Notes under the pieces: generated by a model
What the model was told of the DNA's origin: nothing
Seen by the model: only the letters and a program-made list of their open reading frames with translations
Database searches by the model: none
Assembly: GCF_024181585.1 (NCBI RefSeq)
Contig: NZ_CP054258.1
Coordinates: 434,001 to 498,000, forward strand
Reading direction: 5' to 3'
From: Treponema socranskii subsp. buccale
GTDB lineage: Bacteria; Spirochaetota; Spirochaetia; Treponematales; Treponemataceae
Length of the DNA stretch: 64,000 nucleotides
Shown here: positions 49,101 through 57,372 of the stretch, one piece after another
Numbering within the stretch: position 1 is the stretch's first letter
Layout: every line of letters begins with the position of its first letter
Translations under genes and position numbers: made by a program

Positions 49101-51317
49101 TTATTCGGCGAGTTCGTCCGCGCCGACGATATCGAAACCGGCATCGAGGATCGCGCTTATGAGCAGATCGAGTTTTCGATAAACGCGCTCGTTTGTCGGA
49201 TCGCGCGAAGAGCCGACGCTTACGGGTACGATACCGCCTCCGTTTTCACTCAGAGATGCAAGACAGCTTTCGATAAAATCGGCAGCATTCCGGTATTCGG
49301 TGTACGCGCTCGGATTGTATCTTGTATTCGCTCCGTTTCGCATATCGCCGATTACGGATTCGGCATAAGCATAACCCGCTTTTTTCCCCGCTTTTCGTGC
49401 GGCGTCGGTTGCACGGTAAAACGGCGCGTGCCACAAAAGCGAAAGTTCTTTTCCCGTGCATCTGAAAAACTCATCTTCGTTTCGTGCAAGTCCGCGTCGG
49501 ATAAAGTCTTCATCGATGACGAAGGGGCTCCGCATAAAATCCAGTTCCGAAAAAAACAGAGAGGCGCAGGTGTTGCCGGTGAGCGAAATCTGTTTTGTCT
49601 CTTTCGGATAGCGCCTGATAAATTCGCCGTTGAAAAAGAAGGTTCCGCGTATGTTGTACGTGTCGAGTGCGGAGAGAATGAGCGGAAGCCCGTCAGCGCT
49701 GTCGTATGCGTCGAAAGCGAGCGCGGCTTTTTTTCGAGGCGGAGTTTTTTGTGCGCTTTCGGGAAACACCGCGCGCGTAACCGCTTTGCCCGAAAGCGTG
49801 CGCACGTACAGCGCGTTTTCATAGTACGGGGACGGCGTCGTTCCGAAAAATACGCGGTAGCGGCCGTTTTGCATAGAAACGGTATTTTCGCGGGGGGAGG
49901 GCAGTTCGGTCCACTTTTTCAGCGATGCGTCGAGTGAAAAAGTTTTACCTCCCGTCGTCACCGTCGCGCGTCTCGTTTCGCGATCCCACGAACAGGATGA
50001 AGCGGATGAAAGGAAGAGAGCGCTGCTCGTGCCCGAAGCGACGTTCCAGCGGCGCACCGATCGGTCTCCTCCGACATAGAGCGTGTCGTTTCCGTTCCAA
50101 ACCGCGCTCACCGTATTTTCCCCTGCAAGTTCGCCGATGCGCTTCCACGACGAAATGTCGTACACATAGACGGTGCTGCCGGAAAAAAAAGCCGCGCGGC
50201 TTCCGTCGGGAGAAATCACCGGACGACAGGAATTTTCTGCGGAGAGAAGGGGCGAAAGGGAATCGGACGCGCGGTATACGGCGGCCATCGGTTTGCCTCC
50301 CGAATACGGCATGACGCGCATCCACGCATAGGGCGTTCCGTCGGAATCCCACAGGACGGCAGCATCGATGAGGGAAGCGGAATCGCTCACGTAAGGGCGG
50401 GAAAAAACGACGGGAAGATAGTCCGCCGAATTACCTCTCAGGAGATAGCGCGAAAACAGCTTTCCCGATTTTATTAAAAAGAGAGAGGTGCCGTTTTTGT
50501 CGACGCTGAACACATCGCGCGAAGGATCGAAGGCCTCGGGCAGACGACCGACAGGCGTTCCTCTGCCGATGACGGCAGAATACAAACCCGTCGTATACAA
50601 TTCCTTTACGTTGATTTTATAGAGCATGTCGCCGTCGATGTAAAAAACGCTGCCGCCCGCCCAGCACACCGAATCGATCGAACCCGGTCCGATTTCGCGG
50701 TAGGCTTCGTCGATTTCGACGCCGCGGAAAAGCGCGTCGGGACTGCAAAAACACACTTTTCCGTCTTTAGCGTAGAGCACGAGGGAGCTGTCGGGCGCCC
50801 ACTTAACCGGAAGAGAATCGTAACTGACGGATGCGTGCGGATCGAGCGCCGTGCGCCTGCCCGTCGCGGAATTTTCGAACGTCAAAATGCCTTCGGCGAA
50901 TCCCGTTTTGACGACAAAGCAGCTCCATGCTCCGTCGGGACTTACCGCGCGGGGAAAAAGCGGCATCGAATCGAGGGGAATCGTATCGGCTTGTTCTGTC
51001 CATTCGAGCGTGCCCGTTTCGAAGGAATAGCGCGCCGTACCGCAGCGGTTCCGTATTTGCAATACGCTTCCGCCCGAAAGCAGTTCCATCCGCTCGGGAT
51101 AGCAGGTAAGCGCTCGAGGGCTTTCTGCGGGAGCGCCGTTTACAAGCTTTGCGTAAAAGAGCGAGCGGTAGGACGGAGTTCCGGGAAAATCGCGGCGCAC
51201 CGTAAAAAGGATTTCGTCTTTGTCGTTCAGATCGGCGTTGCCGAAGGAAACGCCCGCTCCGAGCGGCAGCACGGCAAACGAAGCGAAGATGCAGCACAGG
51301 GCGCAGAGCTTCGTCAT
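49101..51317 (-). CDS. Beta-propeller protein fused to a degenerate NodB deacetylase domain
   Basis: A 738-residue exported protein with a signal peptide (first ~20 residues). The first ~500 residues contain repeated strand patterns of WD40/TolB-like propellers (FPRAVSPDGAWSCFVV, PVISPDGSRAAFFSGSTVYVYDI). The last ~200 residues have the polysaccharide deacetylase fold, but the catalytic motifs are altered: TFDDG is AFDAYDS, the usual HxxxH metal ligands are replaced in LTGNTCASLFFSELDF, and the third motif is HAPFY. The enzyme site therefore looks dead and the domain may only bind glycan. The start overlaps the stop of the preceding zinc-ribbon gene (ATGA). Confidence 0.8.
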   Translation of the reverse strand: MTKLCALCCIFASFAVLPLGAGVSFGNADLNDKDEILFTVRRDFPGTPSYRSLFYAKLVNGAPAESPRALTCYPERMELLSGGSVLQIRNRCGTARYSFETGTLEWTEQADTIPLDSMPLFPRAVSPDGAWSCFVVKTGFAEGILTFENSATGRRTALDPHASVSYDSLPVKWAPDSSLVLYAKDGKVCFCSPDALFRGVEIDEAYREIGPGSIDSVCWAGGSVFYIDGDMLYKINVKELYTTGLYSAVIGRGTPVGRLPEAFDPSRDVFSVDKNGTSLFLIKSGKLFSRYLLRGNSADYLPVVFSRPYVSDSASLIDAAVLWDSDGTPYAWMRVMPYSGGKPMAAVYRASDSLSPLLSAENSCRPVISPDGSRAAFFSGSTVYVYDISSWKRIGELAGENTVSAVWNGNDTLYVGGDRSVRRWNVASGTSSALFLSSASSCSWDRETRRATVTTGGKTFSLDASLKKWTELPSPRENTVSMQNGRYRVFFGTTPSPYYENALYVRTLSGKAVTRAVFPESAQKTPPRKKAALAFDAYDSADGLPLILSALDTYNIRGTFFFNGEFIRRYPKETKQISLTGNTCASLFFSELDFMRSPFVIDEDFIRRGLARNEDEFFRCTGKELSLLWHAPFYRATDAARKAGKKAGYAYAESVIGDMRNGANTRYNPSAYTEYRNAADFIESCLASLSENGGGIVPVSVGSSRDPTNERVYRKLDLLISAILDAGFDIVGADELAE

Positions 51318-51559
51318 TTATGCAGCTCCGCACTCAAAACGATCGTGTCGAGTTCGTGCACGAGATCGTCGAGCTGCTTTTCCATTTCGCTTATCTGCCG
51401 GTTGCGCGAATCGTTTTGCAGCTGTTCGAGCTGATTGAACACCGCTTCGAGCGATGCGCTGTCGTCGGAAGCGACGCGCGAATAGCCGCACCACGGGCAA
51501 TAGATAAAATCGTTATCGATCGTGCGCCCGCATCCGCGGCACACAGTTACCGGCTTCAT
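51314..51559 (-). CDS. Small zinc-ribbon protein with coiled coil
   Basis: An 81-residue protein: an N-terminal zinc ribbon (CRGCGRTI ... CPWCGY, residues 7-26) and a helical, probably coiled-coil C-terminal half. A GGAGG site lies 6 nt before ATG 51559; the in-frame GTG/ATG region at 51592 is further upstream and lacks a site. The stop overlaps the start of the propeller-deacetylase gene, so the two are translated together. Function unknown. Confidence 0.75.
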   Translation of the reverse strand: MKPVTVCRGCGRTIDNDFIYCPWCGYSRVASDDSASLEAVFNQLEQLQNDSRNRQISEMEKQLDDLVHELDTIVLSAELHK

Positions 51560-51640
51560 ACGGTGACCTCCGTCGTTGTAAGTATAAACCATATCGTAAT
51601 ATTTTGCAAAACCGTTTCGGACAATTCTCCGCGGAACCGA

Positions 51641-52831
51641 TTACTTCAGCACGGAAGACGGATTGACGAGCCGGCCGTTTTTATACACGGTAAAATGCAG
51701 ATGCGACCCCGTCGAATAACCGGTCGAGCCGACGAGCCCTATGACCGTCGCCTGCGTTACGCCCTGTCCTTTTTTTACGCGCGATGCGGACATGTGACCG
51801 TAGAGCGTTTGATACCCGTTCGGGTGATTTACGATGATGTAGTTTCCGAACACGTTCGACCAGCCGACAAAGGCGACGGTTCCGTTCATCGCCGCGCGGA
51901 TCGGAGTGCCTTCGGGACAGGCCAAATCGATTCCCGTGTGATATGAGCGCACGCCGGTAAAGGGATCGGGACGCCAGCCGAATTTCGATGAAATGCGGTA
52001 TGCCGCAGTAATCGGGATTTTAAACAAATCGCCGAGCACTTCGTGCAGTTTCGCCGCATCCATCTTCGCGCCGGGGATAAACAACTGCTGCCCGACGGTG
52101 AGGGTTTGGCTTGCAAGGTCGTTTACGTCGAGGAGATCTTCAAGCGGCACGTTGAATTTTGCGGAAAGGCCTGTAAGCGAATTGCCTTTCGACACCGTAT
52201 ACATAAGGCCGTCGACCGACGGGATGCGGAGCTTTTGCCCTTCGTGCAGAGAACGCGCGTTTGTAATGCCGTTCACATCGATGAGCGTCGAAAGGTTCGT
52301 TAAGCCGAAACGCTTTGTGATGCCGCCGAGCGTATCGCCGGATCTGACCGTATAGGTTTGATACGAAACGGGCTTTTTAAACAATGCGGCGAGTTCCGCG
52401 CGCGATTTTCCGCTTCCGACGATATCGCCGCTGTCGGTATAACTTACGGACGCATCGGCGACAAAGGCCGCCATCACTTTATCGAGCGTTTCGAGTTCCG
52501 CTTTTCCGCTGTCTTTAAGCGCAAGCGGGCCGGTGTGGCTTGCCGCATACGAAAGCGTCGCTTTGGCGCCCGAAAGAAAAGCGAATACGGCGATCACTGC
52601 AACTCCCGCTTTCCAATGCGAAAGTACGCTTTCGGAAAAGCGGCCGAGCGAAATCAAAAACGAGCGCAGCGAAAAATTCGGGCGCACGGCGGCGGCTGCA
52701 AACGAATGCGTTAGAGGGGAGTGCGTAAGAGCGTACGAGATATTGTTTTTGCGTTCTCCGAAAAAAAACGGCAATTTTACGGACGGCTTCGTCCGGCTTC
52801 CTTCAAAACCGACATAATTGATTATTTCCAT
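51641..52831 (-). CDS. LysM-containing M23 metallopeptidase
   Basis: A 396-residue envelope protein. A membrane anchor lies near residues 75-95. Two LysM domains follow (YTVRSGDTLGGITKRFGL near 185 and YTVSKGNSLTGLSAKFNV near 235), then an M23 endopeptidase domain with zinc ligands in YHTGIDL and GSHLHFTVYKNG. It should bind and cleave peptidoglycan cross-links in the periplasm, like MepM/NlpD-class proteins. ATG 52831 is preferred over 52858 because the family start does not extend, but neither has a clear ribosome binding site. It is divergent from lepB with only 45 bp between. Confidence 0.88.
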   Translation of the reverse strand: MEIINYVGFEGSRTKPSVKLPFFFGERKNNISYALTHSPLTHSFAAAAVRPNFSLRSFLISLGRFSESVLSHWKAGVAVIAVFAFLSGAKATLSYAASHTGPLALKDSGKAELETLDKVMAAFVADASVSYTDSGDIVGSGKSRAELAALFKKPVSYQTYTVRSGDTLGGITKRFGLTNLSTLIDVNGITNARSLHEGQKLRIPSVDGLMYTVSKGNSLTGLSAKFNVPLEDLLDVNDLASQTLTVGQQLFIPGAKMDAAKLHEVLGDLFKIPITAAYRISSKFGWRPDPFTGVRSYHTGIDLACPEGTPIRAAMNGTVAFVGWSNVFGNYIIVNHPNGYQTLYGHMSASRVKKGQGVTQATVIGLVGSTGYSTGSHLHFTVYKNGRLVNPSSVLK

Positions 52832-52841
52832 ATTATTTCTA

Positions 52842-52870
52842 TCGACATAAAAACGCACTCATATTAGAAT
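52842..52870 (+). promoter_or_regulatory. lepB operon promoter, leaderless spacing
   Basis: TCGACA (52842-52847), 17-bp spacer, TAGAAT (52865-52870), then 6 nt to ATG 52877. It overlaps the start region of the divergent M23 gene. Confidence 0.6.
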
Positions 52871-52876
52871 AAAGCC

Positions 52877-53389
52877 ATGCAAAAAGCTGAAAAAAAAGCG
52901 CGGCATTTTATCGTTCCGCTGCTCATCGGTCTGTGTATCGGCATCGTCGTTAAACTCTTCGTCATCGATTTTTTGCATATTTCCGGACGCTCGATGGAAC
53001 CCGCGATCAAAGACGGGGAAACGGTACTCGTCAACAAACTCGCCTACGGCCTCGTAAAGCCCGGAAGCGCGGGATTTTTCGTTTCGTGGGCGGAGCCGAA
53101 GGCGGGCGATATCGTAATCTACCTGCACGCGAACCGCATCGTCGTCAAGCGCTGTGCCGCCGTCGCAGGCGCGCATCTGGAATATTCGTCGAATTCGGGA
53201 TATAGTCTTTTTGTGGGAGATTTGAAAATCGAGCTGACGAAAGAACAGTATGAATTGATGCGCGCTTCTTCCCGCGTACCGGACGGATACATCCTCGCCC
53301 TCGGCGACAACTATGCCGAATCGATCGATTCGAGGAACTACGGTTTCGTTTCCGTCAAAAACGTCGTCGGCAGGATTATTAATAAATGA
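52877..53389 (+). CDS. lepB: Signal peptidase I
   Basis: A 170-residue membrane-bound serine protease that removes signal peptides. One transmembrane helix (about residues 11-33) is followed by the catalytic serine in SGRSMEP (Ser39), the general base lysine in RIVVKRC (Lys91), and the closing LGDNYAESIDSRNYGFV box. The single-anchor form is shorter than E. coli LepB. The stop overlaps the start of the PBP gene (ATGA). The gene has no ribosome binding site and a -10 box 6 nt upstream. Confidence 0.93.
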   Translation: MQKAEKKARHFIVPLLIGLCIGIVVKLFVIDFLHISGRSMEPAIKDGETVLVNKLAYGLVKPGSAGFFVSWAEPKAGDIVIYLHANRIVVKRCAAVAGAHLEYSSNSGYSLFVGDLKIELTKEQYELMRASSRVPDGYILALGDNYAESIDSRNYGFVSVKNVVGRIINK

Positions 53390-55254
53390 ACGATTTTTTT
53401 CACACGAAGCGGATCATAGTCCTTGCCGTTTTCGTTTTTATCGCCGCCGCCTATATTACGCTCCGCTATGTCCGCCTCGCGCTCACGCCTGTCGCCGAAA
53501 TCACTCCGCGTACGCCCGTCATGGAACGCGGTGCGATTGTCGACCGTTCGGGAAAACCGCTTGCCGTGCAGACGAATTTTTATCACGTCGGCGTAACGCC
53601 GAAGATGGTCGCGGACGCCGCTTCATTTGCAAAAGACGTCGCATCGATTCTCGGTATGAAAGAAAGTGAGGTCGCGGCGATTATCGAAAAAGCAAAAGGT
53701 GCGCACTTCGTCTACCTTAAAAAAAAGATAGGGCAGACCGCATACGATGAACTCAAGCAGATTATCGATACGAAGGGTTACACCTTCGTGCGCTGCGACA
53801 GGATTCCCGGCCGCGTCTATCCGGAAAACTCCCTCGCATCCCAGCTTGTCGGTTATATGGGAGACGACGGAAACGGGCTTTCGGGTACCGAATATTCGAT
53901 GCAGTCCGTGCTCGCCCCTTCCGTAAGCTCGGACTCCGCGCAGATAGAGCCGGGCAAAAACGTATATTTGACGATCGACGCGAATCTGCAGTACAAGCTC
54001 GAACAGATCGCTTCAAACGCGATGAAAAATACGCAGGCGGAAAGCATGATGCTCGTCGCGGCCGAAGCGAAGACGGGGGAAATTCTGTCGTACATCAGCC
54101 TGCCGTCGGTCAATTTAAACGAATACGGCAGAGCGACCGTCGAAGAGACGATAGACAGACCTGCGATGACGGCGTACGAGCCGGGTTCCGTTTTCAAAAT
54201 ATTTACGGTCGCGATCCTGTACGACGCGGGGCTCATACACAGCGGCGACAGCTTTTTTTGTAACGGCATGTACGAAAGAAAAACGCGCAGCGGAGAAACG
54301 ATCCGCATCAAATGTCTCGGCACGCACGGATGGGTAACGCCGCGCGATGCGCTTCGTCTTTCGTGCAACGCCGCGCTCGGCCAAATGAGCGACCGCATCG
54401 ATGAAGATGAGTTTATCGAAAAGATACGCGCGCTCGGATTCGGAAAGCGAACCGGCATAGAGCTTCCGGGCGAAACGGCGGGCTCGGTCAAAGATCCGAA
54501 CTCCCGCTCGTGGTCGGCGCGCTCGAAACCGACGATCGCAATCGGGCAGGAGATAAGCGTGTCCGCGCTGCAGATGATGTATGCGGCAACATCCATCGCT
54601 TCGGGCGGCATTCCCGTAAAGCTTACGACGATCAAGCGGATTACGAATAAAGACGGATCGACGTATTACGAGCATAAAGCCGAACGAGGTGAGCGGACAT
54701 TGAGCGAAGCGACGGCGCGTTATCTTTTGAGCTGCATGGAAACGACGGCGACGACGGGGACCGGCTCGCGTGCGAGGCTCGGCGATATATCCATCGGCGT
54801 AAAAACCGGAACCGCACAGATGGCGGACAAATCCGGCGGATACAGCAGTACCGATTTTTTATCGAACTGTATCGCGGTCTTTCCGATCGAAGATCCCGAA
54901 ATTATCCTCTACATCGTTATCGAAAAGGCGAAGGGCGAAACCTATGCGGGGCGCATCGTCGCTCCGGTTATCGCCGAAGCCGCCGACGCGATCATCAATC
55001 ACCTCGGCATGAGCCGCGGAGGCGCGGAATCGCTTTTGCATTCGGGACGCATCGTGATCCCCGCAGGCAAAACGCTCGCCGTCGGAAGCCTCCTTCCCGA
55101 CTTTACGAATATGTCGAAGCGCGATCTTTTGCCGCTGTTCGACGGCGGAAACTTCCGCGTCACGATACACGGAAACGGCTGGGTCACAAGCCAAACGCCG
55201 CCGGCGGGAACGCCCGTCACGGAGAATATGGTCATTGAACTCAATCTGGAATAA
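53386..55254 (+). CDS. Class B penicillin-binding protein (FtsI-type) with PASTA domain
   Basis: A 622-residue peptidoglycan transpeptidase anchored by one N-terminal helix (about residues 10-28). The dimerisation region starts at PVMERGAIVDRSGKPLAV. Catalytic motifs are SxxK in AYEPGSVFKIF, SCN in RLSCNAAL and KTG in IGVKTGTAQM. A single C-terminal PASTA domain (LPDFTNMSKRDLLPLFDGG ... VTSQTPPAGTPV) is present. Domain order favours the FtsI/PBP3 septal type over PBP2. The middle gene of a tight operon: start overlaps lepB and stop overlaps the DUF115 gene. Confidence 0.93.
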   Translation: MNDFFHTKRIIVLAVFVFIAAAYITLRYVRLALTPVAEITPRTPVMERGAIVDRSGKPLAVQTNFYHVGVTPKMVADAASFAKDVASILGMKESEVAAIIEKAKGAHFVYLKKKIGQTAYDELKQIIDTKGYTFVRCDRIPGRVYPENSLASQLVGYMGDDGNGLSGTEYSMQSVLAPSVSSDSAQIEPGKNVYLTIDANLQYKLEQIASNAMKNTQAESMMLVAAEAKTGEILSYISLPSVNLNEYGRATVEETIDRPAMTAYEPGSVFKIFTVAILYDAGLIHSGDSFFCNGMYERKTRSGETIRIKCLGTHGWVTPRDALRLSCNAALGQMSDRIDEDEFIEKIRALGFGKRTGIELPGETAGSVKDPNSRSWSARSKPTIAIGQEISVSALQMMYAATSIASGGIPVKLTTIKRITNKDGSTYYEHKAERGERTLSEATARYLLSCMETTATTGTGSRARLGDISIGVKTGTAQMADKSGGYSSTDFLSNCIAVFPIEDPEIILYIVIEKAKGETYAGRIVAPVIAEAADAIINHLGMSRGGAESLLHSGRIVIPAGKTLAVGSLLPDFTNMSKRDLLPLFDGGNFRVTIHGNGWVTSQTPPAGTPVTENMVIELNLE

Positions 55255-57175
55255 AAACCGCGCCGCATTCGCATCCCGTTTTCCTTCCCTCGCAAAAATG
55301 TTCGCATCCGAAATCGCCCGAGTCGACGCGGTGTGTACCGACACGGCCGAGCGCAGCTCGACGTTTTTGTCGGACAGGTCCGCAAGCGATACGCACGACA
55401 GCTCAATTCCGTGCGGCGGTTTGAACAACGAGCCTGCGGCAATCGGCCGGCCCTTTCCGTTTTGGAATATCGTTTCGGCAAAAGACGGAAGCGTAAGCGC
55501 GTACGAAGGCGGCGCGCTGCTCCATTCGGCGTACAATCCGAAACGGGAAGCCGAACAGGCGGTTGCAAACTCCGATTTCGACGAATGCCGCGCCGCCGTG
55601 TTTTTCGGCTTCGGGCTCGGCTATGCGGTAGAAGCCTATGCTTCCCGCTTTCCGGACAGAGCGATTATCATCGTCGAGCCGGACGCCGATCGCTTTTTCG
55701 CGTCCCTCGCGCTCATCGATTGGACGGCGGTTTTCGCAAGTAAAGAATGTATCGCAGCCCTTGCCTGTCCGCCGCACACCGTCGTTGCATTTATCGAAAA
55801 GTACGGTGTTTCCCGCTGTGCGTTTTTTTCGGTGCCTTCGCAAACTTCTCACGCATCCGATTATTTCGATACGCTTCGAACCCTCGTCGAACGGAACAGA
55901 CGCAAAGACGATATCAACGCCGCAACCCTCGAACGCTTTGCAAAACGCTGGCTTAAAAACAGCTGCAAAAATCTTAACAATTATGCGCTGAGGCGCGGAG
56001 TGTCGGCCTATGCGGGCAACGCGCGCGGTATTCCGTTTACGATCGTCGCGGCAGGCCCTTCTCTGGAAAGTACGCTCTCCTATCTTCCGGAAATCAAAAA
56101 GCGCAGCGTCGTCGTGTGTGTGGACACGGCACTCCGCGCCTGCCTCAGAGCGGGCGTCGAACCGGATTTTATCGTCATCGGAGATCCGCAGTACTACGCG
56201 TATCGCCACATAGCGGGATTGGCATCGAAGTCGAGCGTGCTCATTGCGGAAATCGCAGTGTACCCCTCGGTCTTTTCTTTTCCGTGCAGGAGCTTTGCGC
56301 TTTCGTCGTCTCTCTTTCCGATCGGTAAATGGTTCGAACGGCGGCTCGGCGAAAAAGGCGATTTGGGCGCAGGCGGTTCGGTCGCATCGGCGGCGTGGAA
56401 TTTCGCGTATGCGGCGGGTGCGTCCGAAATCTACTGCTGCGGACTCGATTTCGCTTTTCCCGGAAAAAAGACGCACATCAGAGGCAGTATGTTCGAAGAG
56501 GGAACGCATGAAACTTCGGTGCGAACCCTTCCTGCGGAAACGCAAAACTTGCCGCTCCTTTTTTCGGCAGGCGCGGAGGAGGCGTGCGATTACGACGAAA
56601 AGCCCGTGCCGACCGATTCGCGCATGAAAATGTTCGCGTGGTGGTTTGAAAGCAGACTTGCTTCCTGTCCCGATGCGAAAACCTATACGTTCGCGCGATG
56701 CGGGATCGCGATTCCCGGCATTGCGCCCGTCGATGTGTGCTCGTTTTTGGAAAAGCCCGACATTACGGTACAAAAAGAAAAATTTATTAAAAAAAGCGAA
56801 GCATCGAAAAAAGCCTCTCCTCCGGATAAAGCGCGCTTCGAAGCCGCTCTCTCCGAATTTTTGCACGAAGTCGCGTCTTTTCGAAAAACCGCAGAAGAAG
56901 GAAAGCGGATATGCGAAAACGCGCTCGCGGACGGCGGTGTACGGCAAACGACGCTCCGCGCCCTCGCAGACATCGATACGGCGATCCTCAAAAGCGGCGT
57001 AAAGGACGCGGTTTCTCTTGCCTTGCAGAAAGGGAGATGCTTTGCCGGTCTTGGCGAAAGCGACGATAAAACAAAAGATGCGTTTCGGAAAAGTCTTTTG
57101 CGCTCGCACCTCGTCTACGAAGAACTCGAGCGCGCCGCATCCGAATGCGAAAAATATTTCCAATCGTTTCATTAA
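55235..57175 (+). CDS. DUF115/MptE-like motility-associated protein
   Basis: A 646-residue cytosolic protein of the DUF115 (6-hydroxymethylpterin pyrophosphokinase MptE-like) family, which includes Maf-type flagellin glycosylation factors and is common in spirochaetes. The diagnostic central part is FTIVAAGPSLESTLSYLPEIKKRSVVVCVDTALRACLRAGVEPDFIVIGDPQ, then GGSVASAAWNFAYAAGASEIYCCGLDFAF. The N-terminal ~200 residues have a nucleotide-fold pattern (AVFFGFGLGYAVEAYA; IIIVEPDADRFFASL). The start is a TTG overlapping the PBP stop by 20 bases; ATG 55298 is an alternative. A perfect terminator follows. Confidence 0.87.
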   Translation: MNSIWNKNRAAFASRFPSLAKMFASEIARVDAVCTDTAERSSTFLSDRSASDTHDSSIPCGGLNNEPAAIGRPFPFWNIVSAKDGSVSAYEGGALLHSAYNPKREAEQAVANSDFDECRAAVFFGFGLGYAVEAYASRFPDRAIIIVEPDADRFFASLALIDWTAVFASKECIAALACPPHTVVAFIEKYGVSRCAFFSVPSQTSHASDYFDTLRTLVERNRRKDDINAATLERFAKRWLKNSCKNLNNYALRRGVSAYAGNARGIPFTIVAAGPSLESTLSYLPEIKKRSVVVCVDTALRACLRAGVEPDFIVIGDPQYYAYRHIAGLASKSSVLIAEIAVYPSVFSFPCRSFALSSSLFPIGKWFERRLGEKGDLGAGGSVASAAWNFAYAAGASEIYCCGLDFAFPGKKTHIRGSMFEEGTHETSVRTLPAETQNLPLLFSAGAEEACDYDEKPVPTDSRMKMFAWWFESRLASCPDAKTYTFARCGIAIPGIAPVDVCSFLEKPDITVQKEKFIKKSEASKKASPPDKARFEAALSEFLHEVASFRKTAEEGKRICENALADGGVRQTTLRALADIDTAILKSGVKDAVSLALQKGRCFAGLGESDDKTKDAFRKSLLRSHLVYEELERAASECEKYFQSFH

Positions 57176-57268
57176 AGTTTTCCGTTTTTTCCCCCGATAA
57201 TAAAAATGTCGGATAACGCGGGCGATTCGACATCCGGGCGCCTGCAATGCCGATTTCCGTGTTTATAA

Positions 57269-57306
57269 AAGTTGAAAAACGTGTGAGGTTTTTCAACTTT
57301 TTTTTT
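57269..57306 (+). terminator. Intrinsic terminator of the lepB-PBP-DUF115 operon
   Basis: GTTGAAAAAC pairs perfectly with GTTTTTCAAC and is followed by nine T. It lies about 95 nt after the DUF115 stop, and proves that the frame beginning at 57247 is not the start of the next gene. Confidence 0.9.
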
Positions 57307-57372
57307 GCTCTTTTCGTATTTTCAGCTTGCAAAACGGACGGAACGCGTTACAATATACGGATAGAGAGTAGT

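Noticed and set aside
55403-57247. A 614-codon minus-strand frame opposite the DUF115 gene
   Set aside because: Same shadow composition; the plus-strand gene is supported by family motifs and operon structure.
57247-57372. Longer start of the HD-GYP gene with an apparent lipobox (FSAC)
   Set aside because: A strong terminator and a promoter lie inside this stretch, and the rest of the protein is cytosolic in type.
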